A stretch of 38,780 nucleotides of DNA from Candidatus Schekmanbacteria bacterium RIFCSPLOWO2_02_FULL_38_14. Its GTDB lineage: Bacteria > Schekmanbacteria > GWA2-38-11. The stretch is taken from contig MGDH01000024.1 in the NCBI GenBank assembly GCA_001790855.1, positions 42,165-80,944 on the forward strand, in the 5' to 3' direction. Shown here piece after piece: positions 24,892 through 33,859 of the stretch. The stretch's first letter is position 1. Each line of letters starts with the position of its first letter. The translations under genes were made by a program, and so were the position numbers. The notes under the pieces were generated by a model. It saw nothing but the letters and a program-made list of their open reading frames with translations. It was not told where the DNA came from and made no database searches.

Positions 24892-26139
24892 ATGAATAAA
24901 AAAGATTTTTACACTCTAAACCCTTCACAACAACTGATTCTTTTGTGCTCCAGAATAAAATTTAATGAGAGCGAAAAAGAAAGCCTTGAAAAAATCATAG
25001 GAGACAGGGTTGTTGACTGGGATCAAATCATCAACAATGCTTTCAGAAACAGCATACTGCCATTTATATATTTCCATTTAAGAGCTTTCAGCCTCCTTTC
25101 AAAAATTCCTCAGGACGCGAGAGACAAGATGGAAAAATTTTACCACTTCAACACAGCACGCAATACATGGATACTTCTCTCTCTTGAAAAAATTGCTGAG
25201 GTCTTAAATAAAAAAAATATTCCTTTTATCCTGATACAGGGCTCCTCCCTGCTTGCAGATGTCTATCCAGACCCGTCTCTGAGATATCTGAGCGATATTG
25301 ATATTTTAATAAAGAAAGATGATATTTCAGGCATAGAGGATGTTATCGCACCATTGGGGTGGAAAATGTCAGACCATCCCGGAGACAAAGACTGGTGCAT
25401 AAAAAACCTGAACCATCTGCCTGTTTTTTTCAGGAATGGAGAGCCTGTGGCGCTTGAGGTGCATTTCAAACTCCCCTTTCCGGAGGGTAAAAAAGAAACG
25501 GAAGGCAAATGGATATGGGAAAATGTCTCTCACAGTAAAATCCGTTCAAGTGAGGCAAGCATACCTTCTCCGGAGAATATGATTCTCCACCTCTCAATGC
25601 ATATATCCAAAAAATCTCACATCAATGACCTGACAATAATTCTGCGCCACTGCTGCGATATTTCGGCAATACTTGAGAGGTATGGAGAAAGCGGAATCAA
25701 TGTTGATTACTTAATCCATACTGCAAAAAGAGCAGAATTATCTGAAGCCCTTTATCATTCTCTCAAGGTGTCAAATTCAGTAATAAGAAAGAATTTTTTA
25801 AAAAAAATAGTGGATAAAGTTTCAGAAAATGTTTCCAAAGATGCAAAGGAGTTTTCAGAATTTGTGTCAAAATGCCTTAATGAGGCTGATAAAAACATTA
25901 AAATTCCGCTTGACGGGCTAGAATTATTTTTTAACAAAAAGGGTTTTTTTGAAAAATTAAAATTTTTCTTCAGGCATATTTTCTTCCCGCCGCTTGATTT
26001 TATGGAAAAAGAGTACGGAGCCTCAAAATCAGAAAAGAGAATTTATCTTTACTATATCTTCAGGCCTTTTCTCCTTGCAAAGAAGTTTTCATGGACAAGG
26101 GTTGTTATGGCATACAGGATATCCAGCAAGAAGGAATAA
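24892..26139 (+). CDS. nucleotidyltransferase family protein (NTP_transf_5 type)
   Basis: 415 residues. The motif LIQGSSLLADVYPDPSLRYL followed by SDIDILI (D135, D137) is the core of the uncharacterised PF14907 nucleotidyltransferase group, in which the G-S and D-x-D residues bind nucleotide and metal. The rest is helical, with HLSMHISKK and LTIILRHCCDISAIL. Such proteins are often found near exopolysaccharide, exosortase or ribosomally made peptide genes; the GT2 gene downstream on the other strand fits loosely. No target is known. AAAAGT precedes the ATG without a strong ribosome site. Confidence 0.85.
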   Translation: MNKKDFYTLNPSQQLILLCSRIKFNESEKESLEKIIGDRVVDWDQIINNAFRNSILPFIYFHLRAFSLLSKIPQDARDKMEKFYHFNTARNTWILLSLEKIAEVLNKKNIPFILIQGSSLLADVYPDPSLRYLSDIDILIKKDDISGIEDVIAPLGWKMSDHPGDKDWCIKNLNHLPVFFRNGEPVALEVHFKLPFPEGKKETEGKWIWENVSHSKIRSSEASIPSPENMILHLSMHISKKSHINDLTIILRHCCDISAILERYGESGINVDYLIHTAKRAELSEALYHSLKVSNSVIRKNFLKKIVDKVSENVSKDAKEFSEFVSKCLNEADKNIKIPLDGLELFFNKKGFFEKLKFFFRHIFFPPLDFMEKEYGASKSEKRIYLYYIFRPFLLAKKFSWTRVVMAYRISSKKE

Positions 26140-26165
26140 AAACCAGTTTCTTGTTGTTGGTTCTT

Positions 26166-26264
26166 AGTGACTCGGTGTCCGTGATTTGTTGTCCATAATA
26201 CGGGTCACGGGGTACGAGTTACTATATTTACTGCGGACTTTACAGACGCAAGCTAAGGCTTGCG
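26166..26264. repeat. long imperfect hairpin plus a 7-bp hairpin between convergent genes
   Basis: AGTGACTCGGTGTCCGTGA (26166-26184) pairs imperfectly (14 of 19) with TCACGGGGTACGAGTTACT (26205-26223). Then CGCAAGC-TAAG-GCTTGCG (26247-26264) overlaps the stop codon of the GT2 gene. Either could stop transcription from both sides, but neither has a T-run. Confidence 0.5.
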
Positions 26265-27092
26265 GTTGCCGGACCTAATCCAAAATCCCAAATCACGGAA
26301 AAATTCATAGGGAGTGAGAAAAATATCTATAGGGATTATGTTGTATGATTTTGTTCTTATATCCTCAAAGATTCTGTTCCTTGAAGTCCTGAAATTATGC
26401 CTGAACCTGAAAAGAATATTGCTCAGATTAGAAGGGGTATGCCACCCCCTGTACCAGTTCCAGTGTGTACGGTATAGAGAAAAAATCTTGTCCCTTCTCA
26501 GATGATACGCCACTGCTTCCGGCTGGTAGATTAACAAATATCCCTTTTCTTTTAGCCTCTGTGATATGTCATAATCCTCACCGTTGTTACCGCATTTTTT
26601 ATTGTAATAGCCAACATCAGCTACTGCAGATTTCCTGAACACATTGTTGCTGCCAAAGAGAAATTCCGGATTTTCTATAACCCTGTCGCCCCAGTACTGA
26701 GGCATATTGAGCGAACGCCATTTATCTGCAGGCTTTTCACAGTATCTCTCAAGCAGTTTTCCTCCAACCCCTCCAACCCTCTCATCACTGAACTCCTGCA
26801 TCATCTTTTCAAGCCATTCAGGCTCAGGGACACAGTCTACATCAAGAGAGGCAACAAGATCACCTGAGGCATTTTTAAATGCAGTGTTTCTTACCGCGGA
26901 AAGCCCCCTGTTTCTTTCATGGCTGATGATTCTTACAGGATATTTTGACGCAGTAGCAACAGTCTCATCTTTGCATCCGTCATCTATTATCAGGATTTCA
27001 TCAACTTTATAGGTCTGCTTCATTACTGCTTCAATGCAACCTTTTATAAAACACTGAACATTATAACAGGGGATATAAAGAGATACTTTCAT
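26253..27092 (-). CDS. GT2 family glycosyltransferase
   Basis: 279 residues. GT2 fold: VSLYIPCYNVQCFIKGCIEA, EILIIDDGCKDET (UDP-binding Asp pair), ERNRGLSAVRN and the metal-binding D84-V-D86 in ASLDVDCVPEPEW. GGVGGKLLE and the FGSNNVFRKSAV / GEDYDISQRL (ED catalytic) segments follow, similar to rhamnosyl- or hyaluronan-synthase-like enzymes. There are no membrane helices apart from a C-terminal hydrophobic patch. It begins 14 bases after the site-2 protease gene with an AAGGA site and is probably co-transcribed with it. Confidence 0.92.
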   Translation of the reverse strand: MKVSLYIPCYNVQCFIKGCIEAVMKQTYKVDEILIIDDGCKDETVATASKYPVRIISHERNRGLSAVRNTAFKNASGDLVASLDVDCVPEPEWLEKMMQEFSDERVGGVGGKLLERYCEKPADKWRSLNMPQYWGDRVIENPEFLFGSNNVFRKSAVADVGYYNKKCGNNGEDYDISQRLKEKGYLLIYQPEAVAYHLRRDKIFSLYRTHWNWYRGWHTPSNLSNILFRFRHNFRTSRNRIFEDIRTKSYNIIPIDIFLTPYEFFRDLGFWIRSGNRKP

Positions 27093-27106
27093 TAAATTTC
27101 ACATCC

Positions 27107-27943
27107 TTACTCAAGAGAAATCGGCACAGGAATAAATGTTAGTGCAAAAATTAAAAGCATTAAAGCTCCAATCAGTTTTCTTTTTTTATCAAGAGGAATG
27201 AAATCGTAGACTGGGGGTGGGTGCCTGAACCCAAGAATAACAAGAAGTATTGCCCAGAAAAACCATCCGGGCCAGAAATATCCTAACACCAGAAGGACCC
27301 CGAGCAGCACCTTTCCAAGAGTTTCAGCTTTTTCGCCAATAATTGCATAGATAATGTGCCCTCCGTCAAGCTGTCCTATTGGGAGCAGATTAAAAGAGGT
27401 AACAAGAATCCCAAACCATCCTGCAAAAGCTATAGAGTTTAGTACTATGTCCTGGTTTGCCGGAACAGACCCCAAAGCAAGGTAGCTTATCAATTTAAAA
27501 ATAATGGAATCGCCAAGCCTCAACCCTTCTGCACTGGTTCCAATTGGTTTGATTTCTGAAAACATAAGTCCCAAAAAACAGGCAGGAATCGCAATGGCAA
27601 GTCCTGATAAAGGCCCTGCTATTCCTATGTCAAAAAGGGCTTTACGGTGAGGCAGCCTTGACTTGATTTTTATGACTGCGCCAAAGGTTCCAAGAATGAA
27701 AGGAGGAGGCGCTGGAATAAAATATGGCAATGTCGCAGGAACACCATATCTGCGGCATACAAGGTAATGACCTGTTTCGTGAGCTCCAAGAATTGCAAGG
27801 AGTGTAAATGAATAAGGAAAGCCCAGAAAAATCTGCCATGGGTCTTTTATTGGGTCACCACCCTCAAAATAAGACCCCATAAACAATGTTGAAACGACGG
27901 TCAGAACGAAAAGGAGAATATGAAAAGATGTTTTCTGAGTCAT
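27107..27943 (-). CDS. site-2 protease family membrane metalloprotease (M50)
   Basis: 278 residues, about six or seven membrane helices. Zinc motifs are H55-E-T-G-H59 in the second helix and NLLPIGQLDGGH (192-196) with the Asp ligand in a later helix, the signature of intramembrane-cleaving M50 proteases. It lacks PDZ domains and fits the compact group with a periplasmic loop (GVPATLPYFIPAPPPFILGT FGAVI). These enzymes cut transmembrane substrates such as anti-sigma factors. The one here may act on the ECF anti-sigma encoded 20 kb away, but that is speculation. It is followed on the same strand by a GT2 gene. Confidence 0.92.
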   Translation of the reverse strand: MTQKTSFHILLFVLTVVSTLFMGSYFEGGDPIKDPWQIFLGFPYSFTLLAILGAHETGHYLVCRRYGVPATLPYFIPAPPPFILGTFGAVIKIKSRLPHRKALFDIGIAGPLSGLAIAIPACFLGLMFSEIKPIGTSAEGLRLGDSIIFKLISYLALGSVPANQDIVLNSIAFAGWFGILVTSFNLLPIGQLDGGHIIYAIIGEKAETLGKVLLGVLLVLGYFWPGWFFWAILLVILGFRHPPPVYDFIPLDKKRKLIGALMLLIFALTFIPVPISLE

Positions 27944-28228
27944 ATTTTTTTAAGTTTTGTACTTTGAGCCCTCAACTTTATTTTTAATCCTCAAGACATA
28001 ATCCTTTTTGATAACACTGCAAACCAATTATTTCAAGGCAATTCTGGAAATTTTGATTACAAAGATTTTATTTTTTTTAGGCTCTTCGCGTAATCGAGTG
28101 GGGCATTTCATATCTCCGTCTACATATTGTTACTTACTACTCACTATTTTAAAAAGTATAGCACTATCTTATATTTCTACAATAAAAATTATTTTGACTT
28201 TATTAGCTAACATGATAAGAAATTAAGT

Positions 28229-29293
28229 ATGCCAAAGTTTATTAAAAAAAGATCAAAAAAATCAGGACTCCTTCCAGGAACTCTTATACATATTGGCGAG
28301 AAAAAGAGCGATGAAGTCAAAATTAAAGTAATAGACTACAATGAAGAAAGTTTTCAGGAAAAGGAAATAAAAACCATAGAGGAATGTTTTATATTCAAAG
28401 ACAAACCTACTACTACATGGATAGATATAGAAGGACTTCATAAAATTGAGAACCTGGAAGCTCTTGAAAAGTGCTATGGATTTCACTCTCTCATGCTTGA
28501 AGACATCCTCAATACAGACCAGCGCCCAAAAATAGAAGACTTCGGTGATTATATATACGTAGTACTCAAAATGATTTTTGAAGATAAAAATAATGAAATT
28601 GCAACTGAACAGATAAGTCTGGTTATAGGAAAAAACTTTGTCATCTCATTTCAGGAAGGAATTGAGGGAGATGTTTTTAACGCAATCAGAGAAAGAATAA
28701 GAAACGGGAAAGGTAGAATAAGGAAAATGAGCAGTGATTACCTTGCCTATTCTTTATTAGATGCAATCATAGATAGCTATTTCATAATTCTTGAAAAACT
28801 TGGAGAAAAAATAGAACTTATTGAAGAAGAGTTAATAGCAAACCCAACACAGAAAACTTTGCAAATTATCAATAATTTAAAAAGAGAGATGATTTTCCTG
28901 CGTAAATCTATTTGGCCTTTAAGGGAAGTAATAAGTGGCTTAGAAAGAGGAGAATCATTGCTGATTAACGAATCCACACGGATATATCTCAGGGACATTT
29001 ATGACCATACAATCCATGTGATTGACACAATAGAGACTTTTCGTGATATGCTTGCTGGAATGCTCGATATCTACCTCTCAAGCATCAGCAACAAGATGAA
29101 TGAAATAATGAAGGTTTTGACAATAATAGCTACTATATTTATTCCTCTTACCTTCATAGTAGGATTATATGGAATGAATTTCAAGTATATGCCTGAGCTT
29201 GAATGGAAATGGGGATATCCTTTAATTCTATTTCTTATGTCTGCTGTTGTAGTTTTTATGCTGTTCTATTTTAGAAAAAAGAAATGGTTCTAG
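28229..29293 (+). CDS. corA: CorA-family magnesium/cobalt transport protein
   Basis: 354 residues. The N-terminal cytosolic alpha/beta and long-helix domain (DIEGLHKIENLEALEKCYGF, LEDILNTDQRPKIEDFGDYI) and two C-terminal membrane helices flank the GMN motif (VGLYGMNFKYMPELEWKWGYP), the selectivity signature of the pentameric Mg2+ channel. The tail is basic (FRKKKWF), as expected. It is followed after 21 bases by the glutamate synthase-like gene, perhaps by read-through. The 285-base upstream gap contains no gene I can support, and no M-box-like Mg riboswitch is evident. Confidence 0.95.
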   Translation: MPKFIKKRSKKSGLLPGTLIHIGEKKSDEVKIKVIDYNEESFQEKEIKTIEECFIFKDKPTTTWIDIEGLHKIENLEALEKCYGFHSLMLEDILNTDQRPKIEDFGDYIYVVLKMIFEDKNNEIATEQISLVIGKNFVISFQEGIEGDVFNAIRERIRNGKGRIRKMSSDYLAYSLLDAIIDSYFIILEKLGEKIELIEEELIANPTQKTLQIINNLKREMIFLRKSIWPLREVISGLERGESLLINESTRIYLRDIYDHTIHVIDTIETFRDMLAGMLDIYLSSISNKMNEIMKVLTIIATIFIPLTFIVGLYGMNFKYMPELEWKWGYPLILFLMSAVVVFMLFYFRKKKWF

Positions 29294-29314
29294 AAAGAAA
29301 GGGGAGGAAAAATT

Positions 29315-30907
29315 ATGACAAACCTTAGAAGACCAAATGCTAACGAGGCAACCGGAACTTTTAATCGTTCAAGAAATGTTGTGCCGATGTCCGGAATCTG
29401 TACAGCGTGCCACGATGGCTGTACCGGTGGTTGTGAAATATTCATGGCTTCATTCAGGGGTCGTGAACTTATTTATCCTGGTCCATTCGGGGTAATTACT
29501 GCAGGAGCAGACAAAAATTATCCTGTAGATTATTCTCATCTGAATATTCAGGGGTATGCTGTAGGGGCAAAAGGTTTGCCAAAAGGAGTTAAGCCCAGCC
29601 CTGATACAGCAATCTTTCCAAAAGTTGACACTGAAACAGAGTATGGGCAGAAGAAAAAGATTAAAATGCGCTTGCCTGTTTTTACAGGGGCATTGGGCTC
29701 TACAGAAATAGCAAGGAAAAACTGGGAGCATTTTGCAGTGGGTGCAGCTATCTCAGGAATTACTCTCGTTTGTGGTGAGAATGTATGCGGTGTAGACCCT
29801 GAACTTGAATTAGATAAAAAGGGGAAGGTGAAAAAGTCTCCTGAGATGGATCGTAGAATAGAAACTTATAAACAGTTTCACAGAGGTTATGGGGAAATAC
29901 TTGTACAGATGAATGTAGAAGACACAAGATTTGGTGTAGCAGAATATGTATTGAAAAAACATCATCTGGATACTATCGAGTTGAAATGGGGACAGGGTGC
30001 TAAATGTATTGGCGGAGAAATAAAAGTTAAGACAATAGAAAGAGCTCTTGAACTAAAAAAAAGGGGATATATTGTTATTCCTGACCCTTCACACCATGAC
30101 GTTCAAAAAGCATATGAAGAGAGAGAAATCAGAGAGTTTGAACGGCATTCAAGGCTTGGGTTTGTTACCAAGGATTCATTTCTAAAGGAAGTAAAACGGC
30201 TTCGAAATCTCGGGTTTAAGAGAATTACACTTAAAACAGGAGCCTATTCTTCAGTAGAACTTGCCATGGCACTACGCTACGGAGCAGAGGCAAAATTAGA
30301 CCTTATTACCATAGATGGTGCTCCTGGTGGCACAGGAATGAGCCCATGGCCCATGATGAACGAGTGGGGAATACCAACAATCTATTTACAGGCGCTTGCT
30401 TACGAATTCTGTGAAAAGCTGACAAAAAAAAGAATCATGGTTCCGGATATTGCTATAGCGGGAGGATTTTCTACAGAGGACGGTGTATTCAAGGCAATTG
30501 CAATGGGTAGTCCCTATGTAAAAGCAGTTTGCATGGGAAGGGCTTTAATGATACCCGGAATGGTGGGAAAAAATATTGAGAATTGGTTAAAAGAAAATAA
30601 CCTGCCTAAAACAGTTTCAAAGTATGGAACAACAATAGAAGAAATCTTTGAGTGTTATGAAGAGCTGCGAGAGGACTTCGGAAAGGATATAAAGAACATA
30701 CCCCTTGGTGCAGTAAGCGTGTATACATTCTCCCAGAAGATAAAAGTCGGACTTCAGCAGTTAATGGCTGGAAGCAGAAACTTCAGACTTTCAACAATCT
30801 CGCGTAATGACCTTATGTCCCTAACAGAAGAAGCTTCAAAAGTTACCGGAATCCCCTATGTGATGGACGCTTACAGAGAAGAGGCAGAGAGAATTTTGGA
30901 GAAATGA
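29315..30907 (+). CDS. stand-alone glutamate synthase-like flavoprotein with a Cys-rich N terminus
   Basis: 530 residues, containing one Glu_synthase FMN/TIM-barrel domain (~80-500: LPVFTGALGSTEIARKNWEHF, AAISGITLVCGENVCG, KWGQGAKCIGGEIK, TIDGAPGGTGMSPWP and IAGGFSTEDGVFKA). The glutaminase domain and C-terminal beta-helix of GltB are absent, so it is not a complete glutamate synthase. The N terminus carries C29-x2-C32-x3-C36-x3-C40 (CTACHDGCTGGC), which looks like an Fe-S ligand set and differs from the 3Fe-4S site of GltB. GGAGG precedes the ATG. It lies 21 bases after corA and is followed by a hairpin and a flavodiiron protein gene. The physiological reaction is unknown; ferredoxin-linked oxidation or reduction of an amino acid or imine is an inference. 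Confidence 0.88.
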   Translation: MTNLRRPNANEATGTFNRSRNVVPMSGICTACHDGCTGGCEIFMASFRGRELIYPGPFGVITAGADKNYPVDYSHLNIQGYAVGAKGLPKGVKPSPDTAIFPKVDTETEYGQKKKIKMRLPVFTGALGSTEIARKNWEHFAVGAAISGITLVCGENVCGVDPELELDKKGKVKKSPEMDRRIETYKQFHRGYGEILVQMNVEDTRFGVAEYVLKKHHLDTIELKWGQGAKCIGGEIKVKTIERALELKKRGYIVIPDPSHHDVQKAYEEREIREFERHSRLGFVTKDSFLKEVKRLRNLGFKRITLKTGAYSSVELAMALRYGAEAKLDLITIDGAPGGTGMSPWPMMNEWGIPTIYLQALAYEFCEKLTKKRIMVPDIAIAGGFSTEDGVFKAIAMGSPYVKAVCMGRALMIPGMVGKNIENWLKENNLPKTVSKYGTTIEEIFECYEELREDFGKDIKNIPLGAVSVYTFSQKIKVGLQQLMAGSRNFRLSTISRNDLMSLTEEASKVTGIPYVMDAYREEAERILEK

Positions 30908-30924
30908 TAATAAGAAGAAATCGG

Positions 30925-30958
30925 AGACAGAGTGGGATCAGGGAAACCCACTCTGTCT
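30925..30958 (+). terminator. perfect 12-bp hairpin after the glutamate synthase-like gene
   Basis: AGACAGAGTGGG (30925-30936) and CCCACTCTGTCT (30947-30958) form a perfect 12-bp stem around a 10-base loop, 18 bases after the stop. It has no strong T-run (TTGAAAATG), so it may terminate weakly or act as an mRNA-end stabiliser. Confidence 0.6.
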
Positions 30959-30991
30959 TGAAAATGCAAAGAGAGCCTGCTTAAATCTACC

Positions 30992-31028
30992 TTTACAAAA
31001 GAATTCCTTTTTTATATTACAATATAAT
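30992..31028 (+). promoter_or_regulatory. candidate promoter of the flavodiiron protein gene
   Basis: TTTACA (30992-30997) with TATTAC (31015-31020) has 17-base spacing. An exact TATAAT is at 31023-31028 but lacks a well-spaced -35. Transcription is likely to begin in this stretch, 70-100 bases before the gene. Confidence 0.4.
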
Positions 31029-31096
31029 AGTTTGTTGCTAAAAAATTTTTATGTGTTAGTGGGAAATGCTTAAGGAAACATATTGGAGGTATAAAG

Positions 31097-32275
31097 ATGA
31101 GTAAACATAATGTGCCGGAAATTTCTGAGGGTGTGTACTGGGTTGGTTCAAAGGACTGGAACCGCAAAATCTTTGACTCGCTTATACAGCTTCACCAAGG
31201 AACATCTTATAATTCTTATCTTGTAAAAGGGAAAGAAAAAATCGCCCTTATTGATACTGTAAATCCCGGGTTTGAAAAGGAGTTCACAGAAAAACTCTCA
31301 CAGATTACAGACATAAAAAACATAAACTATCTCATAATGAACCATGCTGAACCAGACCATTCCAATGCAATTCCACTCATAATGGAAATGAGTAACGCCA
31401 CACTCATTACATCTGAAAAAGGCGCAAAGATGGCTGATGTTTACTATAAGGTTCCTGAGGAAAGGATAAAGAAAGTAAAAGATAATGATACCATAGATCT
31501 TGGAGGGAAAACTCTCAAATTCTTTGATGCCCCATGGCTTCACTGGCCAGAAACAATGTTCACATATCTTGTAGAAACCGGAGTTCTATTCCCCTGTGAT
31601 TTTTTTGGAGCCCATACTGCCGCAGGGCTTTATGACAGCGATGTGGATGAAATACTTTCATACGCAAAGGGATACTTTGGGGAAATAATGATGCCCTATA
31701 AGAATATGGGAAAAAAAGCCATTGACAAAATAGAAAACATTGGGATTAAAATGATTGCACCAAGCCACGGTCCTGTTTACAGAAACCCCGAAAGGATTCT
31801 TGAAGTCTATCGCAAATGGACTGTTGGAGAAACAAAAGAAAAAGCAGTTCTTGCTTACGTGAGCATGTGGAATTCCACAGAAAGAATGATAAAAACTATT
31901 TCAGAAACACTGCTATCTGAAAGCATTGACGTAAAAATTTATAACCTCGCAATTGCGGATTTGGGAAATCTTGCAGCAGACCTTGTTGATTCACGTGCAA
32001 TTGTCCTTGGCTCACCTACAGTACTTGGAGGAATGCACCCGGTTGCAATGTATGGAGCGCTCCTTGTAAAGGCTTTGAAGCCGCCTTTAAAATATGGCGC
32101 AATACTCAGCTCTTACGGCTGGGGAGGGGTGGCAATTAAACAGGCGCTTGAGATTCTTGGTCCTACCAAAATTGAAGTAGTTGGAACACACGAGATAAAT
32201 GGGCCACCAACACCGGATGACCACCAGAAAGTAACTGAAATAGGAAAACAACTTGCAGGCAAAATAAAGCAGTAA
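31097..32275 (+). CDS. fprA: flavodiiron protein (rubredoxin:oxygen oxidoreductase / FprA)
   Basis: 392 residues, full length. The N-terminal metallo-beta-lactamase-like domain carries the di-iron ligands NHAEPDHS (H83, E85, D87, H88), with the remaining ligands visible in PWLHWPETM, PCDFFGAH and APSHGPV. The C-terminal flavodoxin domain (~255-392: AYVSMWNSTERMIKT, ADLVDSRAIVLGSPT, GAILSSYGWGG) binds FMN. It reduces O2 or NO to water or N2O with electrons from rubredoxin or similar donors, typical of anaerobes defending against oxygen. GGAGG lies nine bases before the ATG. There is no fused rubredoxin domain. Confidence 0.97.
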   Translation: MSKHNVPEISEGVYWVGSKDWNRKIFDSLIQLHQGTSYNSYLVKGKEKIALIDTVNPGFEKEFTEKLSQITDIKNINYLIMNHAEPDHSNAIPLIMEMSNATLITSEKGAKMADVYYKVPEERIKKVKDNDTIDLGGKTLKFFDAPWLHWPETMFTYLVETGVLFPCDFFGAHTAAGLYDSDVDEILSYAKGYFGEIMMPYKNMGKKAIDKIENIGIKMIAPSHGPVYRNPERILEVYRKWTVGETKEKAVLAYVSMWNSTERMIKTISETLLSESIDVKIYNLAIADLGNLAADLVDSRAIVLGSPTVLGGMHPVAMYGALLVKALKPPLKYGAILSSYGWGGVAIKQALEILGPTKIEVVGTHEINGPPTPDDHQKVTEIGKQLAGKIKQ

Positions 32276-32363
32276 CTTTTTCGAGAGTTTAAAGAAACGG
32301 GAAGCATTCATTAAAAAACTTCTGGGGTCAGCTTGAAAAGAAACAGATTAGGGTTTTAAAGAT

Positions 32364-32810
32364 TTGAAAGCAGTAGTACAACGCGTTAAAAAAGCCTCTG
32401 TAATCATCGAAGGGAAAATTTTCGGAACAATAGAAAAAGGATTTGCCATACTTCTTGGTATATCAGAAACTGATACAGAGGAGGATGTAAAATACCTTTC
32501 AGAAAAAATTGCTAACCTGCGTATTTTTGAAGATTCACAGGGAAAGATGAATCTGTCGTGTCTTGACATAAAGGGAGATTTCCTTGTAGTCTCTCAATTC
32601 ACCCTTATTGCTGACTGCAGAAAGGGAAGAAGACCAAGTTTTATCGAAGCTGCAAGACCTGAAAAAGCAATACCTCTATATGAAAATTTCATTTCCCTTT
32701 TAAGACAAACAGGTTCAAAGGTTGAAACCGGAGAATTTGGGGCATCAATGGTTGTTGAAATTCACAATGACGGTCCAGTCACAATAATCCTCGATAGCAG
32801 GGAAAGGTAA
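32364..32810 (+). CDS. dtd: D-aminoacyl-tRNA deacylase (Dtd)
   Basis: 148 residues. It hydrolyses D-aminoacyl-tRNA in translation quality control. The family start MKAVVQRV is encoded from TTG 32364; no ATG is nearby, so the TTG start is well supported although the ribosome site is weak. Key motifs are [17 protein letters not shown] (the catalytic Thr lies in SQFTL) and the C-terminal [20 protein letters not shown] (cross-subunit Gly-Pro lid). The next gene follows after two bases, so the pair is likely translated together. Confidence 0.95.
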   Translation: MKAVVQRVKKASVIIEGKIFGTIEKGFAILLGISETDTEEDVKYLSEKIANLRIFEDSQGKMNLSCLDIKGDFLVVSQFTLIADCRKGRRPSFIEAARPEKAIPLYENFISLLRQTGSKVETGEFGASMVVEIHNDGPVTIILDSRER

Positions 32811-32812
32811 CA

Positions 32813-33466
32813 ATGGCGAATGAAATTCAAAAACAGGGTTTGCTTCAATACACTCCCTATTTTCTGCCTTTTGCAGTTTTTCTTGTTCTAACATCTATTG
32901 GCAACCGGTTTGATAATGGTCCCTATATAATTTACCCAATTAAAACAATCATAACTGCTTTTCTTTTATTTTACTACTGGAAAAACTATGAGGAAATAAA
33001 ATTCAATTTTTCTTTTATCCCTGTAATAGTAGGGATAATTGTTTTTGCAATATGGGTTCTTCCTGAAGGACTTTATCCAAAGCTCAGCCATTCAAGTTTT
33101 AATCCCTACAAATTCGAGAGCAAAGAACTGGCATATTTTCTAATCTTTTTCAGACTTGCGGGAACTTCATTGGTTGTTCCCATATTTGAAGAGCTTTTCT
33201 GGAGGTCTTTTCTCATAAGGTATATAATTAACCCTGACTTTAAAAGCGTGCCACTTGGAAAATTTACATGGTCTTCTTTCATAATAACAACTCTTCTATT
33301 TGCTTCGGAGCACAATGAATGGCTTGTCGGGATAATAGCAGGCGCAGTCTATAATAGCTTGCTCTATTACAGGAAAGATTTATTTTCTTGCATCATTGCC
33401 CATGGAGTTGCAAATCTTATTTTGGGAATCTATGTGCTTTCAACCCAATCGTGGCAGTTTTGGTAA
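32813..33466 (+). CDS. CPBP/CAAX-type intramembrane metalloprotease
   Basis: 217 residues, about six to eight membrane helices. The active-site pattern is EELFWRSFL (glutamate pair in a helix), then ASEHNEWLVGIIAG (His-x-x-x-x-W type) and HGVANLILG (His-x-x-x-N), as in the ABI/CPBP family, close to the CAAX prenyl protease-related proteins of exosortase systems. It starts with ATG two bases after dtd. Its substrates are unknown. A link to envelope protein processing is by family; no PEP-CTERM target or exosortase is visible here. Confidence 0.88.
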   Translation: MANEIQKQGLLQYTPYFLPFAVFLVLTSIGNRFDNGPYIIYPIKTIITAFLLFYYWKNYEEIKFNFSFIPVIVGIIVFAIWVLPEGLYPKLSHSSFNPYKFESKELAYFLIFFRLAGTSLVVPIFEELFWRSFLIRYIINPDFKSVPLGKFTWSSFIITTLLFASEHNEWLVGIIAGAVYNSLLYYRKDLFSCIIAHGVANLILGIYVLSTQSWQFW

Positions 33467-33523
33467 AAAAATCAACAATTGGAAGTTTAAAATTCCAATT
33501 TACATTTTTGGTTCTTTCTCGTT

Positions 33524-33721
33524 TCAAGTGGGTAACCCAACTTTACTATAGTCCAACTTTCCTGTAAGCATATAGATTATTATCTTGAGATTTTTGAATG
33601 TTCTATAGCCTCTTGCCTTTGCTGCCTGTACCAAACTGTTGAGTCCTTCCAATATGCCATTGCTTCCCTTGCTGTTATACCATCTTATCACGCCGACCAA
33701 TGTTGTTTTATTGTTTTTAAA
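33524..33721 (-). pseudogene. C-terminal stub of an ISL3-family transposase
   Basis: On the minus strand the frame reads VGVIRWYNSKGSNGILEGLN, then SLVQAAKARGYRTFKNLKII and YMLTGKLDY, the well-known C terminus of ISL3/IS204-type DDE transposases (...NG.AEG.NS.IQ.AKARARGYR...NF....YL..GKL). The remaining ~350 residues are missing; upstream the frame runs into the palindromic element at 33723-33840. The DNA after the stop (ACCCACTTGAAACGAGAAAG on the minus strand) also resembles the 3' flank of ISL3 transposases. Confidence 0.85.
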
Positions 33722-33722
33722 A

Positions 33723-33840
33723 AGGGGGACGTCAGAGTGTGTGAAAAGTCGATTTTCAAAAATGTGAGTCAACAAAATCAATAAGCAAGAAACCACAAAA
33801 GTTCAAAAAGTGGGGTTTTCGCATAGTCTGACGTCCCCCT
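33723..33840. mobile_element. 118-bp MITE-like element with 25-bp inverted ends
   Basis: The ends are AGGGGGACGTCAGA (33723-33736) and its exact complement (33827-33840). The match extends to 25 bases with three mismatches. The interior (about 68 bases) has no gene. It interrupts the 5' side of the transposase stub. No flanking target duplication is evident. The TIR could belong to an ISL3-type element, but that link is by position only. Confidence 0.7.
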
Positions 33841-33859
33841 ATTTTGAGAGAAAAATTAC

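Noticed and set aside
28008-28226. Small open frame before corA, or an M-box Mg riboswitch
   Set aside because: The frame has low-complexity composition and no ribosome site, and no M-box consensus is visible.
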